DNA of 64,000 bases from a bacterium (GTDB lineage: Bacteria; Patescibacteriota; Microgenomatia; UBA1406; GWC2-37-13), in the NCBI GenBank assembly GCA_021833625.1, contig JAKBEU010000001.1:1-64000 (forward strand), written 5' to 3'. A model generated the notes under the pieces. The model did no database searches. It saw nothing but the letters and a program-made list of their open reading frames with translations, and was not told where the DNA came from. The translations under genes and the position numbers were made by a program. The stretch's first letter is position 1. Every line of letters starts with the position of its first letter. This document shows positions 15,895-25,500 of the stretch, piece by piece.

Positions 15895-16809
15895 TTATTT
15901 AATGACTGGTCTTTTGCTATTAACTAATGGAACATAGATTAAGAACGTATTGTCCACGACTCCAATTGGATAGAGTCCCATTTCAAAGAGGTCAACCATT
16001 TTAAGGAATGGAACGTCTTTATAGAGCTTTTTATAGCTCTTTATATCCTTAGTAATTAATCCGGCGGCACTCTCGGCGGCACTCCAGGCGGCACTCCGGG
16101 CGGCACTCCAGGCGGCACTCCGGGCGGCACTCTCGGCGGCACTCCAGGCGGCACTCCAGGCGGCACTCCGGGCGGCACTCTCGGCGGCACTCTCGGCGGC
16201 ACTCTCGGCGGCACTCCGGGCGGCACTCCGGGCGGCACTCCAGTCATCTACAGTATTCAAATATTTAAAATCGATTTTTACTCTGGGAAATTTAAATAGA
16301 TTGAGACATGCATCGACCGATAACGTTATCTCTTTTTTACTTACGATTGGTTTTGGAGTAAACCATTTTATTTTTTCTACTCTCTTAGTGAATAAATTAG
16401 CGCGTTCTATCGCTTTTTTCATTTCAGTTTCGTTTTCTTTGACGGTCCACCCAGTTATTTTCTTATAAAGGTAATCCTTTTCTTTCCCATTTTTCATTTC
16501 AGGAAGATAATCCCATTCTTCTTTTACATCTTTAAGCCATTTGTATAGTTGCTCAGGTGTATGCAACTCTTTTTTAATTAATTGCTTAATTAGCTTGTCA
16601 GAAGTGCTTTTTTTTATAAATGACAACATTTCCTCGGCGGTCCTATCGTAATGCTCATCGACAAGCTCCTTCTTCCACCAGTGATATTCATATTTCCTGA
16701 ACCTGTCCTCATTAATACCTAACATCTCACAAGCAGTAGAGTGGGAATTTGTTTTTTTCCCAAACAATGCTTTTTTGTTATCAGCGAACATGGGTACTCC
16801 GACACACAT
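15895..16809 (-). CDS. Phage protein with 15-unit SAAx tetrapeptide repeat
   Basis: The 304-residue protein has three parts. Residues 1 to about 188 are charged and helical, with an HTH-like start (STACEMLGINEDRFRKYEYH). Residues about 190-250 are a tandem array of SAAx units where x is Arg, Glu or Trp, encoded by an almost perfect 12-base repeat. The last 55 residues form a compact end (FLKMVDLFEMGLYPIGVVDN, then FLIYVP). The array should form one long helix with small residues on two faces and a variable stripe. Similar Ala-rich arrays occur in uncharacterised phage and bacterial proteins. The function is unknown. Confidence 0.65.
   Translation of the reverse strand: MCVGVPMFADNKKALFGKKTNSHSTACEMLGINEDRFRKYEYHWWKKELVDEHYDRTAEEMLSFIKKSTSDKLIKQLIKKELHTPEQLYKWLKDVKEEWDYLPEMKNGKEKDYLYKKITGWTVKENETEMKKAIERANLFTKRVEKIKWFTPKPIVSKKEITLSVDACLNLFKFPRVKIDFKYLNTVDDWSAARSAARSAAESAAESAAESAARSAAWSAAWSAAESAARSAAWSAARSAAWSAAESAAGLITKDIKSYKKLYKDVPFLKMVDLFEMGLYPIGVVDNTFLIYVPLVNSKRPVIK
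16063..16243 (-). repeat. 12-bp tandem repeat, about 15 copies
   Basis: The unit on the minus strand is AGTGCCGCCNNN. The Ser and two Ala codons are identical in all copies. Only the fourth codon changes, and only among CGG (Arg), GAG (Glu) and TGG (Trp), with one end copy GGA. The array is in frame with the 304-residue protein, and gains or losses of units would keep the frame. Confidence 0.95.
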
Positions 16810-16834
16810 AGAATGAAAATTTAATTAATAATAA

Positions 16835-17266
16835 TTAGATCCAATCCTCGACAATAACTCGGATTTCCTTATCGCCATCCTTAACGGATAATCCGGTTGT
16901 TTTTGTTTGCTTTGCTATTACTTTGTCTAAAATGTCATTGCTCGCCTTGTTTCGTATTTTTACGTCTCTATGGCTTATTTCATCAACCAATTCAGTAGCT
17001 GCGGCAAGGGAACCGCCTTGTAATATTCGTAAAGCATCATTTGGCAGTCCTTCAGTCATTGATTTCCAATCATCTTTTATGACCGAATATATCTTTTGAT
17101 AGAAGTAAGCTCTTGACCTTCCTGTGAATACCTTGAATTTCCTTGCGGCATCATTGACGCTATGAGAAAGAGTAAGCGCTAGTACACCGTTCTTTTGTTC
17201 GCTATTCAGGTCTGTCCATGACAGTCTTTTTACCGTATTTTCAGCTTGTATATCACTTGTTGTCAT
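16835..17266 (-). CDS. Small terminase-like HTH protein
   Basis: The 143-residue protein begins with LSWTDLNSEQKNGVLALTLS and SVNDAARKF, a homeodomain-like helix-turn-helix. It then has ALRILQGGSLAAATELVDEI and VKIRNKASNDILDKVIAKQT, the pattern seen in small-terminase and phBC6A51-type DNA-recognition proteins, and it ends with the usual EIRVIVEDWI strand. Small terminases bind pac or cos DNA and hand it to TerL. TerL lies about 3 kb downstream here instead of next to it, which is unusual but known in some phages. It overlaps the following 89-residue gene by 14 bases. Confidence 0.6.
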   Translation of the reverse strand: MTTSDIQAENTVKRLSWTDLNSEQKNGVLALTLSHSVNDAARKFKVFTGRSRAYFYQKIYSVIKDDWKSMTEGLPNDALRILQGGSLAAATELVDEISHRDVKIRNKASNDILDKVIAKQTKTTGLSVKDGDKEIRVIVEDWI

Positions 17267-17522
17267 TTTTTGGCTTTAGTTCAACTTGAAATTCATCCTC
17301 AAAATACATATTGAGTATGTTCGCGAATTGGTCGGGAGTACCATAGCAGTCAATTACTATTTCAAATACGTTTGGGGATAAGATTTTGCTTTTGATCATG
17401 TCAGCGGAGGAACGCGCGAGAATTGCTTTGAAAAGAAGGGGAGTGGTTAAGAAAGAGGAGCGGTTAAGCCCCTTATTATCTGTATGTGATGATTGATTAT
17501 TCTGATTTTTGTTGAACTGCAT
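17253..17522 (-). CDS. Hypothetical phage protein, 89 residues
   Basis: The N-terminus is polar and Asn/Gln/Ser-rich (MQFNKNQNNQSSHTDNKG) and probably disordered. The rest has a mixed alpha/beta pattern (FKAILARSSADMIKSKIL, FEIVIDCYGTPDQFANILN). It overlaps the small-terminase-like gene by 14 bases in a different frame. No family recognised. The 89-base spacer upstream contains GGTGTAAA, which resembles the first box of the phage promoter, but the second box is missing. Confidence 0.5.
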   Translation of the reverse strand: MQFNKNQNNQSSHTDNKGLNRSSFLTTPLLFKAILARSSADMIKSKILSPNVFEIVIDCYGTPDQFANILNMYFEDEFQVELKPKNDNK

Positions 17523-17611
17523 TTTTTACTTGCAGTTCGTTAAGCACAATAAAACTAACAGACTATTTACACCTTTGCAATAGGTAAATTAAATTATATT
17601 GTTGTGAGGCT

Positions 17612-17863
17612 TTATTTCTGTCTTTTAAGAAGTTTCGCTATTGTCTCTTCCCGTTTTTCGAGGGATTCATCAAGACGCTTTAGATATTCCATGAATCGAG
17701 AAGTGTTAGTGTCATTCTCTTCCTTATTCTTTATGACCTTTTTGTCAATCTGTCTTAGCTTCCTTAGTATGAAAGCAATCGAAGATAATACGACAGCATC
17801 GAATATAATGCCGCCGTATAAACAGTATTCAGCCCTTATTTCCCCTAATATATTGGTACTCAT
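17612..17863 (-). CDS. Small membrane protein, holin-like
   Basis: The 83-residue protein has one clear hydrophobic helix (residues about 15-33, LYGGIIFDAVVLSSIAFIL) followed by a long charged helix (LRQIDKKVIKNKEENDTNTS, then LKRLDESLEKREETIAKLL). One membrane span plus a charged C-terminal coiled segment fits several small phage holins or holin-associated proteins. The first codon overlaps the last codon of the integrase (ATGA type). No endolysin is next to it, so the lysis role is uncertain; it could also be a superinfection-exclusion membrane protein. Confidence 0.55.
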   Translation of the reverse strand: MSTNILGEIRAEYCLYGGIIFDAVVLSSIAFILRKLRQIDKKVIKNKEENDTNTSRFMEYLKRLDESLEKREETIAKLLKRQK

Positions 17864-18852
17864 ACGAGTTTACTTAGAGTGGTAATTGCACGGTGCTGTT
17901 CCCTGTCCAATGATAACCATTGTACTAGTTTCAATTTTTCGTGCAAGTCGAGTTTCGGAACAAATTCCTTAATCATATTTTTGATTACCTCAAATGTTGG
18001 TTTGTAATGGGTAATGGGATTCATTTGGAGAGCAACTGCTTGATCGTCTATGTTGAGGTGTACATAGCTTTGCAGGCTGGATAAGGATGAATGACCGGAG
18101 ATCTGCTGAATAATGGAAAGAGGGATATTTGCCCGGACAAGGCTTGTGATGAGTGTATGCCGGAAGATGTGCGAAAATACACGTTTATGAATCCCTGCTG
18201 TCACTGCTCTTCGTTTCAACTCAACAGCGAACTTCTTGTCGCAGAGCTTTCCGTGTTTTGAGCCAAAGACATAATTATGGTAATAGCGGGGAAGATTGCA
18301 TATTTTGTCATATGTATACTTGCTTATCATTATTATTCTCATATGATTTGTTTTGCTGTCCCGGATGATAATCCGGTCTGGCAATACGTCCGGCTCTGGA
18401 CTCCATTTAAGATTACATAGTTCGTTTATGCGCATTCCGGTTACGGAAAGAGTATGAATTACCGCGGCATATCGTTCATTAATTACCGTGTTTTCCCGGG
18501 CGTACTTCAGTTTTACTTTTTCAAGCTTTTCAATGTCTTTCCAGGAAAGAGGATCTATATGAGGAGAAACGGAGGGAAAATAAGTATATTCATCCAAAAA
18601 GTCAAGCTTTTGGAATCGACACATATTTTTGAACATCTTTATGTAATTGTTTATGGTCGATTTCATCAGTCCTATGTCAATAAGATAAGAGATGAATTGG
18701 TTTACGGAGTCTTTATTAAAATCTTTGTTGTTTTCCTTAAACCATTTTTCTATGATGTTGAATCGGTAGTGGAGAGATTGTTTACTAGACAGGTCTATCT
18801 TACGCTCAATAAAGAGGAATGAAGAAAATGAATCCCAGGATATGAAATTCAT
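17860..18852 (-). CDS. int: Tyrosine recombinase/phage integrase
   Basis: The 330-residue site-specific recombinase carries an N-terminal SAM-like core-binding domain (residues about 8-95) and a C-terminal catalytic domain. The catalytic set is visible: Arg141 in TGMRINEL, Lys167 in the beta hairpin, His228 and Arg231 in HIFRH, His254 in SGHSS and the Tyr263 nucleophile in SYVHL. A further 60-residue helical tail follows. It is the right-most phage gene and lies next to cellular DNA, as expected for the enzyme that inserted the element. The reading frame is intact, so the prophage may still excise. It could alternatively resemble a XerC-type enzyme, but context favours integrase. Confidence 0.92.
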   Translation of the reverse strand: MNFISWDSFSSFLFIERKIDLSSKQSLHYRFNIIEKWFKENNKDFNKDSVNQFISYLIDIGLMKSTINNYIKMFKNMCRFQKLDFLDEYTYFPSVSPHIDPLSWKDIEKLEKVKLKYARENTVINERYAAVIHTLSVTGMRINELCNLKWSPEPDVLPDRIIIRDSKTNHMRIIMISKYTYDKICNLPRYYHNYVFGSKHGKLCDKKFAVELKRRAVTAGIHKRVFSHIFRHTLITSLVRANIPLSIIQQISGHSSLSSLQSYVHLNIDDQAVALQMNPITHYKPTFEVIKNMIKEFVPKLDLHEKLKLVQWLSLDREQHRAITTLSKLV

Positions 18853-18903
18853 ATTATTACAAATTAATAATTGAGTTATAACATATTAGAAGTAAATATG
18901 CAC

Positions 18904-18932
18904 TTGACAATAGAAATTAATCTGTTTATACT
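18904..18932 (+). promoter_or_regulatory. Strong sigma-70-type promoter with no gene behind it
   Basis: TTGACA (18904-18909), a 17-base spacer and TATACT (18927-18932) make a near-consensus promoter pointing away from the prophage. The next plus-strand gene starts 600 bases later, and only minus-strand coding lies between. The 180-base gap 18853-19032 holds this promoter, probably an attachment site, and no convincing gene. Confidence 0.6.
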
Positions 18933-19032
18933 GAAGGTGTTACTTTAAAATTCGTTTCCTTTTAGAACTTCGTAGCCTCGCTCCACGGTACGGATCCTGT
19001 CGGATTCACTCTATCTAATACGGATAATTAAA

Positions 19033-19296
19033 TTATTTACGAGAAGTGTGAAGTGCATTGAGTTTGCAATAAGGTTCGTGAATGTCTGACAACTTCTGAA
19101 GGTAGCTCAACGCTAAATCCGCACTTCCTCCGCCAACTCCTTGAAAGACAATCAGCGGATTGTTCCCGATGTGGGGGACAAGGGTATTATACAAATCACA
19201 GTCCTCCGGTTTCTTTCTCATTTCAGCGAGAACGCTTTCTCCGTATTTTTCAGCACGAGACAATGGCCTTTCAGATGGTTTAGCCCGTTCTGTCAT
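19033..19296 (-). CDS. Hypothetical protein next to the prophage end
   Basis: An 87-residue protein from the ATG at 19294-19296. It has a charged N-terminus (MTERAKPSERPLSRAEKYGE) and a Gly-rich LIVFQGVGGGSADLALSYLQ segment; no known domain. I chose this start because a perfect promoter, TTGACA-17-TATGAT, ends seven bases before the ATG, giving a probably leaderless mRNA. A longer frame from a TTG at 19332 would begin inside the -35 box. It is either the first host gene or the last gene of the element. Integration may have changed its 3' end, since it ends close to the presumed attachment region. Confidence 0.55.
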   Translation of the reverse strand: MTERAKPSERPLSRAEKYGESVLAEMRKKPEDCDLYNTLVPHIGNNPLIVFQGVGGGSADLALSYLQKLSDIHEPYCKLNALHTSRK

Positions 19297-19303
19297 GATG
19301 AAT

Positions 19304-19332
19304 ATCATATCATCCCCTATTTTTATTGTCAA
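19304..19332 (-). promoter_or_regulatory. Promoter of the 87-residue gene (leaderless)
   Basis: On the minus strand TTGACA (19332-19327), 17 bases, TATGAT (19309-19304), then ATTCATC and the ATG. The expected RNA start falls at or next to the start codon. Confidence 0.7.
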
Positions 19333-19460
19333 ATCAAGCTAATCTTATAATCAAAGCAAATACAAATGTATTACACACGGATTTTTTTACTATAATCCTA
19401 TAGTTAGTTCTTTAGTATCAGTTTTTAAGCTTTTGCAAAGCCCTATGTGATAAATATCTC

Positions 19461-19488
19461 TTGACAAAGTATGGCAATATAGTATTCT
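19461..19488 (+). promoter_or_regulatory. Probable promoter of the surface protein gene
   Basis: TTGACA (19461-19466), a 16-base spacer and TATTCT (19483-19488) lie 52 bases before the ATG of the 2025-residue protein. No Shine-Dalgarno sequence is seen in the leader. Confidence 0.5.
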
Positions 19489-19540
19489 TTTTGTGTAAAG
19501 GATGAAGTTTGGGCAAGTTTTATCAATTATTTAGCTTCCC

Positions 19541-22500
19541 ATGAAGACCAATTTGGCCCGTAAGGTCGTATCGTTCCTTTCTTCGTTATCAATTCTTCTT
19601 AACTCTTTCGCTCCTTTTGTCCTTATCACCCCTCAGACGGCATTTTCCCATGAGCCCCTTAAGAATACAATAACTTATAATAACAGCAAAGGGGTCTTTC
19701 ATTTTGAAGTCAATAATAAAGATGCGGCGGTTACGAGCGGCCCAATTTCATATTCACTTTTGTATCGGAATGAACTGACGGGACAAATACAAAACGTAAA
19801 CGGATCAACCGATTTGTCCGACTTCAACTTCGCCCGAGATATCGATGCAGCGACCTGTTCGTCAGGTGGCACCTGCGTTCCACATGTCGTCAATCAGGGA
19901 ATAATAAAGGTCAAAGTGGAGAGCGCGAATTGGTTTGACTCACAGTGGTTCAAAATCGAAAACGGAAGTCTTGTCGTAAAAGCGCAATTCAACTCGGGAG
20001 ATGTCATGGGCTTAAGCTCAGACGAGCAGAATTGGCTAAGTACTGGAGAAGGTCCTGCTCCCACTCCGACCCCGACAGTTGAGCCGACTGCAACACCGAC
20101 AGTTGAGCCCACAGCTACTCCAACCGAAGTTCCCACTCCCACAGCGACAATTATTCCGACCGCAATTCCGCAATTAGGAAACGAAGAAGTACAGGTAAAA
20201 GTCGTGAAGCTTGACGGATCATATGCTGATCCGAATCTTGTGCCTTCCACATGGACGGATAAGGCGGATTATGCGCCGACGGAAAAAGTAGTGGTGTCGG
20301 GAAAGAATTTCGTTCCAAATTACGAATATACAATAGTTATTTCTTCAAATGATGATCCTGCAGTGACGCACACCGGTACCTTTGCGGCACTTTCTGATGG
20401 TACGTTTACCTATGAATATCAACTTGACGGTCACTACAGACCGAATTATGTGGTGCAGATTAAAGACGCAACGGGAACGGTGGTTGCTAGTACGACATTT
20501 ACTGATAGTGTGTCAACGACGACGACCGTTTCAGGAGTTTCCTGTATGGCTGAGCAACCAAATCAAACGCACTTAACTTGTACAGCGCAAGACACCCCTC
20601 TTACACATGTTTCTGCGATTACAATAAATACGAGTTCAGATGGCCATAAGGGATGTAGGTATCCGGGTGACAAAGTAGACTTCACGGCTACGTGGGAATT
20701 ACAAGCAAATGCAAACGAAAGATACAATTTAGGCCTTTGGTTTGCGACAGAGGGTCAAGCAAGTGCATTAAACGGCATATGCTCAGTTACTTCACTTCCA
20801 AGCTCTCCTCCGCCTTTTTTTGATGGAGGTACCAAATGTGGTGGTATTGATAAAAACGGAACAGGAACAATCCAAGTTACTATGAGTGCTGTTTGTAATC
20901 CTGATGCAAACGGACTGCTTAGGTTACCCTATTGCTCAAGTTGGCAACAAAAAGACAACAACGGCAATGGTAATAACAATAATATAACTGCTTGCAACAG
21001 TCCGATTGATACCGTTCCAGGATCGCCATCAAAGTGTAAATGTGAAGATGGATTTACAATCGACATTCCAGTCCCCCCATCAACTATCGAGGTGGTTAAA
21101 AAAACTTCTCCACTAGACGATGGGGGGAAATTTAATCTTAAAATTAATGGAACAACGTATGCGTCAAACGTTGGAAATGGAGGAACGACGGGAAGACAAA
21201 CCGTAAGTGCTGGTAGTAATTCGATCGCAGAAGCTGCAGGCAGTGACACTGATTTAACAAACTACAGTTCTTCAGTTTTGTGTAAAGATAAGCACGGAGA
21301 TGGGACGGAAGTTACAACCAGTGGTACAAATCCATGGCCGTTAACTGCTTCTGTCGGGCAAGATATCCTATGCACCATTACAAACACTCGAAAAAATAAT
21401 GCCTCTATAACCGTAATCAAACATGCGGCTCCGCATGATTCCCAAGATTTTGAATTTACCACAACGGGCGGTTTAACTACGCCGTTTTATCTTGATGATG
21501 ATACAGATGCAACACTTCCAAACACGACGACATTCGGAAGTCTTGCGGCAGGGCCATATTCGATAACAGAATCGCCGACAACGGGTTGGAATCTAACTAA
21601 CCTCGTATGTACTGACAACGCAACGGGCGTCAGTGTCGGAAGCATTGTAGACAGTACTGCATCCCTTGCACTTGGCGCTGGTCAAAATGTTACCTGCACC
21701 TTCACAAACACACGTCAACCGAAGCTTACGTTAGTAAAGACGGTGACGAAAGATAACGGAGGAACTGCCGTTCCGACCGATTGGACACTCAGCGCCACGA
21801 GCACATCAAAAACCGCTTCGGGCAAAACGGGAGACAGCACAATTACCAATGCGTATGTTCCCGCAGGAATCTATACCTTATCCGAATCGGGAGGACCTTC
21901 AGGATATACCCCAGGAAACTGGAGCTGTGTGGGCGCAACGGTTGTCGGCTCTTCGCTTAGCTTGTCAAATGGGGATATTGCGATTTGTACGATAAATAAC
22001 GATGATAAACCAGCAACGCTTACAGTTACAAAAAGTTTCAACAAACTTTATAACGGAACATTAGGATGCAGCGATTTTTCATTTAAAGTAAACGACGGTC
22101 CATCTATTCCGTTTGAAGCAGATTGTTCAAATGACATAACGGTCAATGCAGGAACATATTCCGTCGTAGAAAATCCAGTTGACGGATATACGCCCGCTTA
22201 TACAAATTGCACAGATGTCGTAATTAGTAACGGAGGAAAAGCAACTTGTTCGATCGTGAATAATGATCTTCCTGCAACTCTTATTGTGAAAAAAATTGTC
22301 GTGAACGATAACGGAGGAACAAAAGTTGCCCAGGATTTTACATTCAAAGTAAACGGGACGGGGTCTGATATTCAATTTATCGGAACAGGTGCAACGGGAG
22401 AAGTGACTCTTACTCAAAATCAAGGTACATATTCTGTTGTTGAAAATCCCGATTCCCAATACACGACCACATACGACAATTGTTCGAGAGTACGAATTGA

Positions 22501-25500
22501 TAATGGAAAAACGGCAACGTGCACGATAACAAACGATGACAAACCTGCAACGCTGACATTAACAAAAATTGTCGATAATTTTGACGGAGGAATGAAGGGT
22601 GCGAGCGACTTCCCGGTACAGATTGACAATGTTATTTCAACATGGGGCGCTCATACGGTGAATGCAGGACCTCATACCGTTTCTGAGACATCTCAATTCG
22701 GATATACTCCATCAGCTTGGGGAGGCAGTTGTTCAGCAACAGGAGAAATAACTCTTTTGCCTGGAGAGAGCAAGTCGTGTACCATAACCAACGATGATGT
22801 TGCTCCACAATTAAAGCTTGTAAAATCCGTAGTAAACGATAATGGAGGAGGAGTACATGCGGACGGGTGGAATTTGACTGCGACGGGAACTGTTCTTGGA
22901 TTTACGGACAAAGGTGATTCGATTGATTTTCACACCGTAAAAGCAGGAGTTGTGTATACGCTTTCCGAATCAACAGTTGCAGGCTATGCATCCAGTGGAT
23001 GGTCATGTGACGGGGGTAATTTGGTTGACGGAAAAGTTACGTTATTACCCGGACAGAATGTTATCTGTACGGTAACGAATGACGACGTAGCACCAAAGCT
23101 TACGCTTATAAAAAAAGTAACAACAGACAACGGAGGAACTGCAAAGCCCGATGATTTTAATCTGACGGTGGGAGGAACATCCGTTAAATCGGGAGAAAAA
23201 AATACTTTTGCTGCCAATACTCCGTATGCGATAAATGAAACTCAACAGGACGGATACGGTTTTGTCAGCATTACGGGTGATGAAGGTTGTCCGAAAAGTC
23301 TCGGAGGCACCATTACTCTTAAGCCTGGCGATAATAAAACATGTACCATAACGAATGACGATATTGCTCCATCCCTCACTCTTAAAAAAGAAGTTAAAAA
23401 TGATAATGGAGGAAGGGCAGTTTCGACTGACTGGAAGCTTATCGCAACCGGACCTTCGACTCTTTCAGGACAAGGAATTGCGACGAGTGGTGCTACTTTT
23501 GCAGCCGGCACGTATACCTTGACCGAAAGCGGTCCGAATGGCTATACCGCCGGCCCTTGGTCTTGTACGGGAGTTGACGTGGTCGTCTCGGAAAATATAA
23601 GCAAAATTACGCTCAGTCCGGGACAAAGTACCGTTTGTACAATTACCAACGACGATATTGCGCCGAAAGTAACACTCATAAAACAAATATTGGGACGTGA
23701 GGGACTAGGAGAACTTAATTTCGGACTTACCGTTGGAGGCAGTGCAGTTACATCAGGAATTCCAATAGAAGTAAGGGCGAATACTCCTATTTCACTGAAT
23801 GAAAATGGGTTGCCCGGATACCAGTTTGTCGCGATACACGGAACTGGAGAAGGTGATCAATGTCCAGAAGTATTAGGCGGCACCGTAACGCTGAGTGAAG
23901 GGCAAAACGTATCGTGCACAATAACCAATCAATATGTGCCCGCAGAGTTGACGATTGCAAAATACAACACGACATGGCCCAATACAACGACCCCTGGAGG
24001 CGAAGTGCAGTATACGCTCAAATTGAAAGTATCAAAGAATAATATCAACAACTTGCTGGTGGTAGACCTTCCGGCAAACGGATTCAAGTACAAGCCGGGA
24101 AGCTATCACGTAACCATCGGAGGAGTGGATGCAACGGCTTCAATTGCTGAACCGCAATATCACTCACCAGGACAATGGAAACTAGGCGATATCAATCTAG
24201 GGGAGAACGATGAAGTTGAAATACTTCTAAGTTACACAGCAACGGTTGATCCAAACCAGAAGCCGGGATTGTATAAAGACCTTGCGTGGGCGTATGGGTC
24301 ACAAGCAGGGATAAATGCCGACTCAACCCGCCTTCTTGCTTCATCGACTGATGCAGGAACCTCCGATCCGGGAGTTATCACGGACCAGTTTGTAGGCTCG
24401 AAAGTGGCAGTTAACAAGGAGACACAAAATTCGACTTCCGTCAATGTGGTGACAAAGCAGACGTCAACGGGAGAAGTATTAGGCGCCTCAACAAATCTAC
24501 CAAGCACAGGAGCATCAACTGTTTGGGCGTATATCATTTCATTATTAATAGGACTTGGATCACTTAGTATTTTTATGGGAATAGCACTAAAAAAAAGACT
24601 GTTTAAAAAAATAACCCTGTTTTCGATGGCTTTGCTGCTTGTCGCAAGCGTATTCGCTGTTCCACATGCAGTTCAGGCGGCAGACAGCGATCTTACCATC
24701 CGCATTTCCGAACCTAAAACGCCCATTAATCAAACATTTGACCTTATCTTTGTTGCGCTTGATATGCAGCAAACAAGACCGCTTACGGTGAAGTGTTACA
24801 AGAAAGGTCCGTCAGACGGAGCGTACAGTCAGTTTGGTTCGGATATCGCAGTTATTGCAGGAGGCAATTCGGGTAAGTGTGATATCACCGATTCGCTGCT
24901 TTCACAAAAGGGCACGTACTATTTCTATACCACCGTCGAAGCAGATTTAGGTCCCGTTGCGAGTCAAACCGTTGCCGTTGATTACAACAGCACGGACGGT
25001 CCCGGAACGCCGACTAACTATGCAAAAGACCATATTTCGTCCTGCCAAAACAAAATATCGTTTAAGACCTCAGATGACGGAGGGAAAACGGTAAAAGTAG
25101 AGGTGTATCGAAATGAGAATACAAGCTTTGGAGTGGATTCAAGCAATAGGGTTTCATCAATCGGGATAGGATCAAACACCGACGGAAGCTATACCGATAC
25201 GGTGCCTGATTGTAATAAAACATATTACTATGTTATCCGCGCGTTTGATATTGCAGGAAACGGCTCGGGAGTAATTGGAGACAGTGTTGTAACAATAACG
25301 AATTCTTCAACAACCACAACGACAACAACAGCCGCAGCGGGAGGAGCGATTCCCGTTGCCGGAGGGAATATCCCAGGTGAAGCATCAGTTCTGGGAGAAG
25401 AAACATCCGCAACCAAGGAAGCGAAAGCGCAAGGCGAAGTATTAGGCCAGAAAGCAGAGGTACAGAAAAAATCGGTCGGCTCGAATATACTGAGTGTATT

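Larger units (their letters stand above)
1..18940. mobile_element. Prophage, podovirus-like, right end with integrase
   Basis: Every gene from the left edge to the integrase lies on the minus strand and forms one phage programme: integrase, packaging, head, glycan modification and tail genes. The integrase is the right-most gene, the usual place next to an attachment site, and cellular genes begin just beyond it. The left end lies outside the window, so neither att repeat can be paired. The order portal, scaffold, capsid, adaptor, propeller, with no tape-measure or tail-sheath gene seen, suggests a short-tailed phage. The exact right end is uncertain between 18853 and 19032. No lysin and no CI-like repressor is visible in this part. 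Confidence 0.85.

Noticed and set aside
16056-16247. A second frame through the repeat coding for VPPG/VPPR units, collagen- or elastin-like
   Set aside because: The frame is open only because the 12-base unit contains no stop in any frame. It has no ribosome site and no flanking coding sequence; the SAAx frame continues on both sides.
18950-19020. Partial tRNA gene as the integration site
   Set aside because: No T loop of the TTCRANT type or paired acceptor could be built on either strand, so a tRNA target is not supported here.
22127-23511. Several minus-strand frames across the giant surface protein
   Set aside because: They mirror the repeated Thr/Asn-rich codons of the plus-strand repeats, have no start signals, and lie opposite a protein with clear domain repeats.
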